Assembly (NCBI GenBank): GCA_018896525.1 | Contig: JAHIMR010000017.1 | Location: forward strand, 1 to 46,165 | Length of the DNA: 46,165 nucleotides | Direction of reading: 5' to 3' | Source of the DNA: Actinomycetota bacterium | GTDB taxonomy: Bacteria; Actinomycetota; Geothermincolia; Fen-727; Anoxymicrobiaceae | In this document: one piece after another, positions 1 through 7,240 of the stretch | How the letters are laid out: each line of letters opens with the position of its first letter | Position numbering within the stretch: the stretch's first letter is position 1 | Position numbers and translations under genes: made by a program | The notes under the pieces: model-generated | Told to the model about the DNA's origin: nothing | The model's input: only the letters and a program-made list of their open reading frames with translations | Database searches by the model: none

Positions 1-2
1 GT

Positions 3-107
3 GTTCTGGCCACCTTGTGTGAAGCGCTTAATGAACTGAAAGTCTGCTATCCCGGCACGACACTTCGCATGGTGATGGAGGCCACTGAGGTATCATATGA
101 GTCGTAG
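3..107 (+). pseudogene. C-terminal coding remnant at left edge, possibly transposase
   Basis: An open frame enters from the left edge and stops with TAG at 105-107. It reads VLATLCEALNELKVCYPGTT and then LRMVMEATEVSYES. The Leu-Asn-x-Leu...PGTxLRMV pattern reminds me of the C-termini of some DDE (IS1634-like) transposases, but this is from memory and weak. A second short open stretch at about 130-212 ends ARILGHFTALKAE-stop and could be another tail. Both lie just before a repeat element at 213, which fits mobile-DNA debris. It could also be the true end of a gene that starts outside the window. Confidence 0.3.
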
Positions 108-212
108 TAATTATCGTGGCATGTCCGGGGCTCTGCATTTGGAGAAAACCCTCCCGATTCCACCGTGCTGCTCGCCAGGATACTCGGCCACTTCACCGCC
201 CTCAAGGCCGAA

Positions 213-253
213 TAAACGGTGCCTGGCCCAGGTGTTGTCGTTCGACCCTCCAC
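213..253 (+). repeat. Dispersed repeat, type 2, copy 1
   Basis: This stretch, starting TAAACGGTGCCTGGC, matches the reverse complement of 13,301-13,341 at roughly 36 of 40 positions with a one-base indel. It lies five bases before the 35-bp palindrome at 258-292 and shares with it the core GGTGCCTGG. Seen directly; the biological class is unknown. Confidence 0.6.
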
Positions 254-257
254 CCAG

Positions 258-292
258 AATGACGCACTGGTGACAGGCACCAGTGCGTCATT
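258..292. repeat. 35-bp palindrome, copy 1 (GACGCACTGG type)
   Basis: A near-perfect inverted repeat: arms AATGACGCACTGGTG and CACCAGTGCGTCATT around a short centre (ACAGG). The same element occurs at 2065, 8184 and 15,769. It lies upstream of glpD and has no T-run, so it is not a typical terminator. Such REP-like palindromes are often mobilised by Y1/RAYT transposases; none is present in the window. Confidence 0.85.
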
Positions 293-398
293 ATTCAACT
301 GCCCGGGGCACTATTCAGCGGCAGTCGATTTCGCGATAGTATTAAGGGGTGAATACCGCGAATGCAGCCGTACGCGATTAGAGGGAGTGATAAGAACT

Positions 399-2042
399 AT
401 GGAACCCAGGGAACAGGCGATCTCCAGGCTCAAGAAGACCGGTTACGATATCCTGGTGGTGGGAGGCGGGGTAACCGGGGCATGCATCGCGCGTGACGCG
501 GCGCTCCGGGGGTTCACCACCGCCTGCGTGGACAAGAACGACTGGGCGTTCGGGACCAGCAGCCGGTCGTCGAAGCTTATCCACGGGGGCCTTCGCTACC
601 TGGAGATGTACGAGTTCCACCTGGTGTTCGAGGCCTGTCGGGAGAGGCGCCAGCTCCTTATCAACGCGCCGCACCTGGTGTACGCCCAGCCGTTCACCTT
701 CCCGGTGCACAAAGGTGACGCGAACGGCCTTTTCCTTATCGGTGTGGGTCTCTGGCTCTACGACTTCCTGGCGCTGTTCAGGAACGTGGAAAACCACAAG
801 ATGTACCTGAAGGAGCGCACGCTGGAGATGGAGCCGGAACTCGACCCTGAAGGCCTCAAGGGGTCCGGGGTCTTCTACGACTGCTCCACCGACGACGCCC
901 GACTCACCCTCGCCTTCGCCCTGTCGGCAGTGGACGCCGGGGCCGACTGCGCCAACTACGTCGAGGCCACCGGCTTCCTGCGGGAAAAAGGTGACCGCCT
1001 GTCAGGCGCCCGGGTGCGCGACGCCCTGACCGGCGAGGAGTTCGACGTGGAGGCGCGGGTAGTGGTGAACGCCACCGGCGCCTGGGATGACGAGGTTTGC
1101 CAGATAGACGAGCCGGGTGCGCCAGCCAAGCTTCAACTCACCAAGGGGGCCCACATAGTGGTGCCTCGGGGCCGCGCCCACACAGAGAACGCGCTCCCGG
1201 TGGTATCCCCCTCAGACGAGCGGCTCATGTTCATGATACCCAGGGGGCACTTCACCCTTATCGGAACGACCGACACCTACTATCACGAGGACCTCGACGT
1301 ACCTTTCGCCACCCGCGAGGACGTCGAGTACATGCTCCAGGCCGCGAACCACACCCTGCCGAAGGCGCACCTGGACCGGGGAGACATCATCAGCACCTAC
1401 GCCGGCCTGAGGCCCCTCGCCATGAAGGAGGGCGGGAAGGACGTAGCCGAGAGCCAGGTATCCCGCGAGCACCGCATCTACCAGGGGCACTCCGGCCTGC
1501 TCACCATAGCCGGTGGGAAGCTGACCACCGCGCGCTCAATGGCCGAGGAGATGGTGGACCTTGCCGCCAGGGTGCTGCGTAATGATTTCAGCGTCAAGGC
1601 AAGACGGCCGTGTCAGACAAAGAACAACCCTGTCCTGGGAACTCCCTCCAGGGACACCGAGGCGCGGGTAAGGGCGCTGGCCTCTAACCTCAAGTTCGAC
1701 GGCGACGTGCTCCTCGGGCTTTTCAAGCAGGGCACTGACGCCCTGAAGGTCCTCTCCCTGGTGGAAGAGGACGGCTCCCTGGCCGAACTGCTCGCCCCGG
1801 AGATACCGCACATCAAGGCCCAGGTCGCCTTCGCCGCCGAAGGTGAGATGGCCCGCACGGTGGACGACTTCCTGGTCAGGCGGACCGAGATATTCTACAC
1901 CGCACCCGACCAGGGCCTCGGGGTAGCGCCGATGGTGGCGGATATCATGGGTGACATCATCGGCTGGGACGAAGAAGAACGCAAGCGCCAGGTCGAGCGG
2001 TACGGCGAAACGGTAGCGCTGTCCAGGCGGTATAACGAGTAG
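399..2042 (+). CDS. glpD: Glycerol-3-phosphate dehydrogenase (FAD-dependent)
   Basis: Predicted 547-residue flavoenzyme that oxidises sn-glycerol 3-phosphate to dihydroxyacetone phosphate and passes electrons to the membrane quinone pool. The N-terminus has the FAD-binding beta-alpha-beta fold DILVVGGGVTGACIARDAA (residues ~17-35), followed by the family-typical GTSSRSSKLIHGGLRYLE block. The C-terminal helical domain includes RRTEIFYTAPDQG. Length and colinearity match full-length GlpD/GlpA. The ATG at 399 is preceded by GAGGGAG; the reading frame stays open back to 219 through a repeat, but that extension has no conserved sequence. The next gene begins within a palindrome 23 bp downstream. 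No glycerol kinase or uptake gene is adjacent, so its pathway partners lie elsewhere. Confidence 0.93.
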   Translation: MEPREQAISRLKKTGYDILVVGGGVTGACIARDAALRGFTTACVDKNDWAFGTSSRSSKLIHGGLRYLEMYEFHLVFEACRERRQLLINAPHLVYAQPFTFPVHKGDANGLFLIGVGLWLYDFLALFRNVENHKMYLKERTLEMEPELDPEGLKGSGVFYDCSTDDARLTLAFALSAVDAGADCANYVEATGFLREKGDRLSGARVRDALTGEEFDVEARVVVNATGAWDDEVCQIDEPGAPAKLQLTKGAHIVVPRGRAHTENALPVVSPSDERLMFMIPRGHFTLIGTTDTYYHEDLDVPFATREDVEYMLQAANHTLPKAHLDRGDIISTYAGLRPLAMKEGGKDVAESQVSREHRIYQGHSGLLTIAGGKLTTARSMAEEMVDLAARVLRNDFSVKARRPCQTKNNPVLGTPSRDTEARVRALASNLKFDGDVLLGLFKQGTDALKVLSLVEEDGSLAELLAPEIPHIKAQVAFAAEGEMARTVDDFLVRRTEIFYTAPDQGLGVAPMVADIMGDIIGWDEEERKRQVERYGETVALSRRYNE

Positions 2043-2064
2043 GCGCGCCCAGTAGCAGTCGCCA

Positions 2065-2099
2065 AATGACGCACTGGTGCCAGGCACCAGTGCGTCATT
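2065..2099. repeat. 35-bp palindrome, copy 2 (GACGCACTGG type)
   Basis: A perfect inverted repeat apart from the central base, with arms AATGACGCACTGGTGCC and its complement. It sits in the 23-bp gap after glpD and runs into the next coding region: its ATG at 2066 is the first start codon of the L,D-transpeptidase frame. See the finding on that gene. Confidence 0.9.
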
Positions 2100-3784
2100 C
2101 TCTGAAGGCGCGCTTCGAGAAGTACTATCGCGCGTCAGCCGTCACCAAGAACATCGTGGTCTCGCTGGCCGACCAGCGCCTCTACTGCCTCGAGAACAAT
2201 GTCGTCGTCAACATCTTCCGATGCAGCACCGGATCGATCGGCCCAACACCAACGGGCCACTACCGCATCTACGGACACCGCCGCTGGGTGAGCAGTTGCG
2301 AGTACTGGATGGACTGGAAGACGAACTATGGGATACACGCCTGGCCCCGCTACTCCAACAGCTACGGCGATTACGAGGAGAGCCTCGGGGTGCGCCCTCG
2401 CTCACACGGCTGCATCCGGCTCCACCCGCTGGAGGCGTACTGGCCGTATACCTGGGCGCCCGACGGCACACCTCTGACCGTGATGGCCGGCCATTACGGC
2501 AAACTCCCGCTCAAAGGGGCAAACTGCTCCCTCGGGGCGACTGCGCCCTCGAAGACGTGGTACTTCGCCGAAGGGTACATCGACGCCAACTTCATCGAGT
2601 ACCTGCTTCTGTTCAACCCGGGCCAGGACCCGGTAAAGGTGGAGATAACGTACTACCCCGAAGGCCATCCCCCGTTCGTGGATAACCTCTACCTCCAGGG
2701 CGGAACGCGCTACACCGTGCCGGTGAACAGCCTGCCCGGTGTCCCGTCTTCAGTGGGACACTCCGTCAGGATAGAGGCGACCGGCGACATAATCGCCCAG
2801 CAATCGGAGTACTTCGACCTCGGTGGAAGACGCGGCGGGCACACCGCCATCGGGGTTACCGAACCCTCTACTCAGTGGTACTTCGGGGAAGGCTACACCG
2901 GTGGGCTTTTCAGCACCTACCTTCTCCTGTTCAACCCCAATGACGAGCGGGCCTTCGTCAGCGTGACGTATAGCGTCGAGGGTGGGGCCCCGTACGTACA
3001 CGAGTTCGAGATGCCCCCCAACAGCAGGGGCACCACACTGGTAAACGCCCTGCCCGGGCTCCTCGATAAGTCGGTGGCGATCCGCGTCGAATCCACGGAG
3101 CCGCTGGTGGCGGAGCGCACCGAGTACTTCTCGTGGGCCGGACACCCCAACGGGGTAAACGGCGGCAGCGCGGCGCCGGGCCTCCGCGAGCTCTCCAGGA
3201 CTTGGTACCTGGCGGAAGGTTGCACGGGACACTTCTTCGACGAGTATATCCTTATCTTCAACCCGGGGGATGAGTCGACCATCGTCACCGTGGAGTTCCT
3301 GAGCTCCGGTGGGACGTTCGCCTACCCGTTCTGGTTTCCCCCTCGCTCCAGGGGGACTATCGCGGTTGATTCCGTTGCCGGACTTGGCAGCGCGGAGACG
3401 GCCGCGATCATCACCTCCGACACGGATATCGCCGTCGAGCGGGCGATGTACTATGCCCGTGACTCGAGGAGGGGGGGACACGTATCTACAGGTGCAAGCG
3501 AGACGTCCAGGGACTGGTACTTCGCCGAGGGCTACACCGGGGGCACCTTCGACGAGTACCTGCTTCTCCTGAACCCGGGGGATCAAACCGCGGTAGCCAC
3601 GCTCCTGTTCCACCTCGAGAACGGGGCCGAAGTGAGCGCCCAGTATGCCATCGGCCCGAAGAGCAGGGTCACTGTGGCGGTTGACGCCATCCCCGGGCTC
3701 ACCTGGACCGCGAGCGCCGTGGAGATCCACTCGGACCGGCCCATCGTCGCGGAGCAGTCCCAGTACTTCTGCCTGCCCCGTTGA
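2066..3784 (+). CDS. L,D-transpeptidase (YkuD) with four WYFAEG repeats, N-terminally truncated
   Basis: A 572-residue frame. Residues ~25-142 form a YkuD domain: conserved His at ~91 (YGIHAWPRY) and the SHGCIR catalytic motif with Cys116. This family forms 3-3 peptidoglycan cross-links or anchors proteins to the wall outside the membrane. Four ~100-residue modules follow from residue ~164, each starting [TQD]WY[FL][AG]EG and containing EYLLLFNPG, ...SR.T..V...PG and [AV]E[QR][ST]EYF. They resemble the DUF5719-type surface repeats of some Actinomycetota (recalled, not searched). Odd point: the first 11 residues (MTHWCQAPVRH) are translated from the 35-bp palindrome, there is no signal peptide, and no Shine-Dalgarno precedes the ATG. 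An exported enzyme should have one, so the 5' end was probably lost or replaced. It may be a pseudogene. Confidence 0.8.
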   Translation: MTHWCQAPVRHSLKARFEKYYRASAVTKNIVVSLADQRLYCLENNVVVNIFRCSTGSIGPTPTGHYRIYGHRRWVSSCEYWMDWKTNYGIHAWPRYSNSYGDYEESLGVRPRSHGCIRLHPLEAYWPYTWAPDGTPLTVMAGHYGKLPLKGANCSLGATAPSKTWYFAEGYIDANFIEYLLLFNPGQDPVKVEITYYPEGHPPFVDNLYLQGGTRYTVPVNSLPGVPSSVGHSVRIEATGDIIAQQSEYFDLGGRRGGHTAIGVTEPSTQWYFGEGYTGGLFSTYLLLFNPNDERAFVSVTYSVEGGAPYVHEFEMPPNSRGTTLVNALPGLLDKSVAIRVESTEPLVAERTEYFSWAGHPNGVNGGSAAPGLRELSRTWYLAEGCTGHFFDEYILIFNPGDESTIVTVEFLSSGGTFAYPFWFPPRSRGTIAVDSVAGLGSAETAAIITSDTDIAVERAMYYARDSRRGGHVSTGASETSRDWYFAEGYTGGTFDEYLLLLNPGDQTAVATLLFHLENGAEVSAQYAIGPKSRVTVAVDAIPGLTWTASAVEIHSDRPIVAEQSQYFCLPR

Positions 3785-3892
3785 CCGGAAACATCTCCCA
3801 TGCCACTTCGTGTTCCCGCGTTATTGGGCACACCGCGTCGGCTCCGGTTCGTGAGCTGGTTTCGGTGTCCGTCCACAAATCGGGCTCACTAT

Positions 3893-3901
3893 TGTTATAA
3901 T
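3893..3901 (+). promoter_or_regulatory. Extended -10 promoter of the zinc-ribbon gene
   Basis: TGTTATAAT, a perfect -10 hexamer with the TGn extension, lies 35 bp before the ATG at 3937. No good -35 is visible 17 bp upstream, as is usual for extended -10 promoters. Confidence 0.5.
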
Positions 3902-3936
3902 CTACTCTGTTAAACCGAACTGGAGGTCATGGACAG

Positions 3937-4869
3937 ATGAAATGCGAGTTTTGCGGCGAGAACGTCACTGAGGGCGCTCTGGCCTGTCCCCGGTGCGGGG
4001 CACCGATCACGGTATCGCCCACCCGGGAGTCAGCGCCGGGCGGGCCCGTACAGCCGTCAGAGATGAACGAGACGGCCGACGTGCCGCTGGCCCCCGTTGA
4101 GGAGGACTTCATCGCCATGGCCGAGATGACGGTTGTCGAGAAAGGGGACAGCCGGCTTGCGTCCGAGTTCGCGACCGAGCAGCCGGAGACGGAAAGCGGA
4201 ACCGAGCTCGCGGACCAGGTCGTACCCCCGGGCGCCCACGTCACGGCCGAGGAAATACATTTAGACTCGACACTCACCGGAGGTTACAAGGGCCCCGATG
4301 CTCCGAGCGTTGGGGGGGTCGGTGAACAGACAGCCGATGACCCGTTCGGCCTCAACATAACCGAGACCGCCCCACCAGTTTCCGGCGACAAGAGAAAAGG
4401 CGAGCCGTGGGACTTCCGGAGAATTAGAAACGTGGTTGTCATGATCGTCTCCCTTCTGGCCGCATTTTCGATCGCGGGAGCAGGCATCTACTTCGGGTTT
4501 ATCCGGGAAAGCAAGCCCGCGGTCGCTACCCCGGAGGATACGGTGGAGGAGTTCTTCGAGATGATGGTCACCGGCGACCGGGACGACCTCGGGAGTGTTT
4601 CCGTCAGTAACGCCAAGGTCATCGGCCAGATGGAACAGTTGATCGCGCCGTACGAGAGAATGGGAGTTGTTAGCCTCAGGAAGTTCAATGCTGAAACAAC
4701 CAGCAATCAGGACGGTCGGGCGACAGTGTCAGTGGACGATCTAATGATAGAGGTCAACAGCGAGAAGGGATCGGAGATCTTCGACATGCTCAAAACCAGC
4801 AAACCATTCCCCGTTCCAACAGTCATACAGCTGATCGAACAGAACCGGAAGTGGCTGATAAGCAGTTAG
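3937..4869 (+). CDS. Zinc-ribbon single-pass membrane protein
   Basis: A 310-residue protein of unknown role. Residues 1-21 form a zinc ribbon with two CxxC knuckles (CEFCGE...CPRCGAP). A long acidic, low-complexity linker follows (to ~165), then one membrane helix (about residues 168-190, VVVMIVSLLAAFSIAGAGIYFGF). The ~120-residue C-terminal domain starts VATPEDTVEEFFEMMVTGDRDDL, resembling lipoprotein-like domains of the DUF4878/NTF2-like kind. Topology is probably ribbon inside, C-domain outside. The start at 3937 has GGAGG 11 bases upstream; an ATG at 3928 is out of frame and stops after three codons. It stands alone between the transpeptidase and the convergent FecR gene. Confidence 0.75.
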   Translation: MKCEFCGENVTEGALACPRCGAPITVSPTRESAPGGPVQPSEMNETADVPLAPVEEDFIAMAEMTVVEKGDSRLASEFATEQPETESGTELADQVVPPGAHVTAEEIHLDSTLTGGYKGPDAPSVGGVGEQTADDPFGLNITETAPPVSGDKRKGEPWDFRRIRNVVVMIVSLLAAFSIAGAGIYFGFIRESKPAVATPEDTVEEFFEMMVTGDRDDLGSVSVSNAKVIGQMEQLIAPYERMGVVSLRKFNAETTSNQDGRATVSVDDLMIEVNSEKGSEIFDMLKTSKPFPVPTVIQLIEQNRKWLISS

Positions 4870-4914
4870 CGGCCCCCACGCCGCTCGGATCCGCGGCATT
4901 CAATAATTGAAGAA

Positions 4915-4931
4915 GCCGGCAAGATGCCGGC
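4915..4931. repeat. Small hairpin between convergent genes
   Basis: GCCGGC-AAGAT-GCCGGC, a perfect 6-bp stem with a 5-base loop between the stops of the zinc-ribbon gene (4869) and the FecR gene (4955). There is no following T-run, so intrinsic termination is only a possibility. Confidence 0.3.
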
Positions 4932-4954
4932 GCTACGAGGAACAGCGGGGGGCC

Positions 4955-6490
4955 TTACGGCAACTTTACCGTGGCGCTGTTCGAGTAGACCATAACCGCG
5001 CCCTCGACGACGAGCCCGACACGGTAGGTGTAAGTGTGCTTCGGGGCCGCGTCGCCATCCAGGTAGGTATAGAAGACATCACCGCTGTCTATGCGGGTAA
5101 CGTCGACCCCGCCGGCAGGGGTCTTTGACTCCCTGGGCGCCTTTTCCACCATCCTCTCCACCACGAAGCCGTTGAAGTTGGTCACGCCGGAGACGCTCCA
5201 CTCCAGGGTAACGCCGTTTGCCGAGGTCGAAGCGGACAGGGATATCGAGGCGGGCTTCGGTTCGGGCTCGGGCACGGGGACGTTGATCACCACGGTGTTG
5301 CTATGGGTGATGCTACCGTAACCGGAGCGTGCGGCGAGGCGGTACTGGTAAGTCTGCCCTCCCGTCACGCTATCGTCGTTTGCGGTCCTTATCGAGACAT
5401 CGGAGTACCTGGCTATCTCGTCATCGGGGTACACCGGCTCGGAAAAATCGGAGCGCAGCACCACCAGCTCGTGGAACTCGCCTTCGTGCTCCGCACTCCA
5501 GTTCCAGTTGAGGGATACCCCGGTTTCGGTGGCGGACCCCTCGAGTGATATCACCGGTGAGACCTCGTCCCGCGCGCCAGACTCCTCATCCGCCAACTGC
5601 TCCGGCTCCATATCGACCTGCTCGTAGATCCCGGTGCTGTACCCGTCCTGCGCGTCCTGCTGGACGTTGGCGTAAAGTCTGCCTTCGGCAAGCCGCTCCC
5701 GGGAAACCTTTTGCTTGACCGCCTTCTTGTCCTGGGAAAGGGAGACCACCATGACCTCTCCCTCGTCGACCTTGATCGGCTCATGCCCCCCTATGCGGAC
5801 CTCCACCGCGCTCTGGACCGTAAGTATCTCCAGGTTGCCCTCTGTGCGGTTATCCACGTTGAACGCGGTTCCCAGCGCCCGGGAGGACACATCCTGGTTC
5901 ATCACCGTGTATCGCGTGCCGTTGTGGACCCTGTGGTAGGTGCCGCCCCTCACATGCTCGAGTGAAACCGACTGCTCACCCAGCCCCTTTATCCGGGCCT
6001 CGGAGCCGTCGCTGATACGCATTATGCTTCCATCGGGAAAAAGTATCGTAATAAATGAGGCATCGCCTGTTCGAACCGAGACACCGGCCTCAAGGCTCTC
6101 CCCATTCACCACCGCCCGCCACTCGCCGTGGGGCTGCATTACCTCCACGTTGCCCAGGAAACCGCTCGCCCGCGCGAACTGCCTTGCCGGCTCTGGCTTC
6201 TCAGGGGTGGGTACCATGATCGCCAGGGCGACCGCCACCGCCGCGGCGGCGGCGGCTCCCGCGATCAGCACGGCCTTCCAGCCAGCCCACCCGCGCCCGT
6301 GTCGCTCTCGGACCATTCTTCTCTGGACCGAGAACAGGCGGCTCATCAGGCGCTCCCGGGCCTCCGGGTCCATGTCGACATCAGCGGGTTGTATGGAGCG
6401 CATGACCTCGGCCATGGGATGGCCGGCGTCAAACCCCTCGCTAACCGCTTTTCCTGTTCGCCTTCCGGCTTTTCTATTGAACAAAACCAT
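4955..6490 (-). CDS. Membrane-anchored FecR-domain protein with two FN3-like domains
   Basis: A 511-residue protein and the likely partner of the ECF sigma factor encoded 21 bp upstream. Residues ~1-70 are cytoplasmic and contain the helical stretch DPEARERLMSRLFSVQRRM. One membrane helix follows (residues 71-93, Ala/Val-rich). Residues ~105-270 form a FecR domain (VRTGDASFITILFPDGSIMRI, DVSSRALGTAFNVDNR). Two fibronectin-III-like modules end the protein (~322-405 and ~415-511), each closing YxYR...YSN/HSN..V.V. In known systems FecR proteins span the membrane and control an ECF sigma factor. Here I infer an anti-sigma or signal-relay role with FN3 domains outside the cell. Start ATG at 6490. 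A paralogue with the same architecture is at 10,964-12,688. Confidence 0.75.
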   Translation of the reverse strand: MVLFNRKAGRRTGKAVSEGFDAGHPMAEVMRSIQPADVDMDPEARERLMSRLFSVQRRMVRERHGRGWAGWKAVLIAGAAAAAAVAVALAIMVPTPEKPEPARQFARASGFLGNVEVMQPHGEWRAVVNGESLEAGVSVRTGDASFITILFPDGSIMRISDGSEARIKGLGEQSVSLEHVRGGTYHRVHNGTRYTVMNQDVSSRALGTAFNVDNRTEGNLEILTVQSAVEVRIGGHEPIKVDEGEVMVVSLSQDKKAVKQKVSRERLAEGRLYANVQQDAQDGYSTGIYEQVDMEPEQLADEESGARDEVSPVISLEGSATETGVSLNWNWSAEHEGEFHELVVLRSDFSEPVYPDDEIARYSDVSIRTANDDSVTGGQTYQYRLAARSGYGSITHSNTVVINVPVPEPEPKPASISLSASTSANGVTLEWSVSGVTNFNGFVVERMVEKAPRESKTPAGGVDVTRIDSGDVFYTYLDGDAAPKHTYTYRVGLVVEGAVMVYSNSATVKLP

Positions 6491-6511
6491 TATCCCCAGT
6501 CTGTCGCCGCC

Positions 6512-7126
6512 CTAGAGCAGATTACCCGCCGGGCTCTTAGCGGCAAGTTCCTTCAGTTCGTTAAGGCCCCTCAATATCCTCTTGGAGGCCGCGCTCTCGG
6601 TTACGCCGAGAACCTCCGCCACCTCCTGCACTCTCATCCCGGCGAAGTACCTGAGCGCAACCGCCTCCTGGTACTTCCGGGGCAACTTGGCCATCAGTTC
6701 CACCAGAACCATGGAGAGGTCCACCCGCTCGATGTCGGCATCAACCAGGTGCCTCCTTTCGGCCTTCACTTCCTCCAGCGGGGTTTCCTTCCTCCTTCCC
6801 CCGCTGCGGTAGAAATCGGTAACACAGTTCGTGGCTATCCTGTATATCCAGGTCGAAAACGAGGCCTTCGAACCGTCGAACGAACCCAGGTTCAACAGGA
6901 CCTTCTCGAACACTATCGACGTCACGTCCTCCGCGTCCTGTACCCTTCCAACCCTCTTGAGCACGTAACCGTATATCTTGGGTATGTAGTAGTCACAGAC
7001 CCGCTCCAGCGCCTCGGGCGAGCCCTGTGCCTCCTCTACCAGGGAATCCGTGACCCCCCCCTCACCGGGGATCACCACCAGTCCCTTTTCTTGCCCTTTC
7101 GGTCCCTTTATACGTTTCTCGGGCAC
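6512..7126 (-). CDS. ECF-type RNA polymerase sigma factor, module 1
   Basis: A sigma-70 family regulator of about 204 residues. Region 2 is seen as LERVCDYYIPKIYGYVLKR...DAEDVTSIVFEKVLLNL...FSTWIYRIATNCVTDFYR; region 4 as LPRKYQEAVALRYFAGMRVQEVAEVLGVTESAASKRILRGL. It would direct RNA polymerase to a specific regulon and is co-transcribed with the FecR-FN3 gene 21 bp downstream. I choose GTG at 7126 because GGGGGA lies five bases before it and a good promoter lies just upstream. The frame is open to 7420, but that part overlaps the divergent hydrolase and has no sigma-like content. The true start could also be one of the GTG codons about 15 codons further in. Confidence 0.85.
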   Translation of the reverse strand: MPEKRIKGPKGQEKGLVVIPGEGGVTDSLVEEAQGSPEALERVCDYYIPKIYGYVLKRVGRVQDAEDVTSIVFEKVLLNLGSFDGSKASFSTWIYRIATNCVTDFYRSGGRRKETPLEEVKAERRHLVDADIERVDLSMVLVELMAKLPRKYQEAVALRYFAGMRVQEVAEVLGVTESAASKRILRGLNELKELAAKSPAGNLL

Positions 7127-7184
7127 CAATTCCCCCAATCCGGCCGGAATCTTTATCCGGTTCCCCGCGATTGCCCCACATATG

Positions 7185-7214
7185 ATTATATTATCGATGA
7201 CCGCTATTTGATAA
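7185..7214 (-). promoter_or_regulatory. Promoter of sigma-FecR module 1
   Basis: On the minus strand, -35 TTATCA (plus 7209-7214) and -10 TATAAT (plus 7185-7190) are separated by 18 bp. Transcription would begin near 7177, about 50 bases before the proposed GTG start. It lies between the divergent sigma and hydrolase genes. Confidence 0.5.
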
Positions 7215-7240
7215 CCGAGGCCTATTATACGGGAGGCGTC

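Noticed and set aside
258-292. 35-bp palindromes as intrinsic terminators
   Set aside because: No T-run follows on either strand, and copies 1 and 4 lie upstream of genes rather than at transcript ends.
219-398. N-terminal extension of glpD from 219
   Set aside because: It passes through the type 2 repeat and the palindrome and is not GlpD-like; ATG 399 has a ribosome site and the family N-terminus.
2750-3730. Long minus-strand frame opposite the WYFAEG repeats
   Set aside because: Its periodic sequence merely mirrors the repeat modules on the coding strand.
6128-7240. A long open frame running into the hydrolase from 6128
   Set aside because: It is antisense to the FecR and sigma genes and has no recognisable sequence; a GGGAGG-preceded ATG at 7241 begins the conserved hydrolase.
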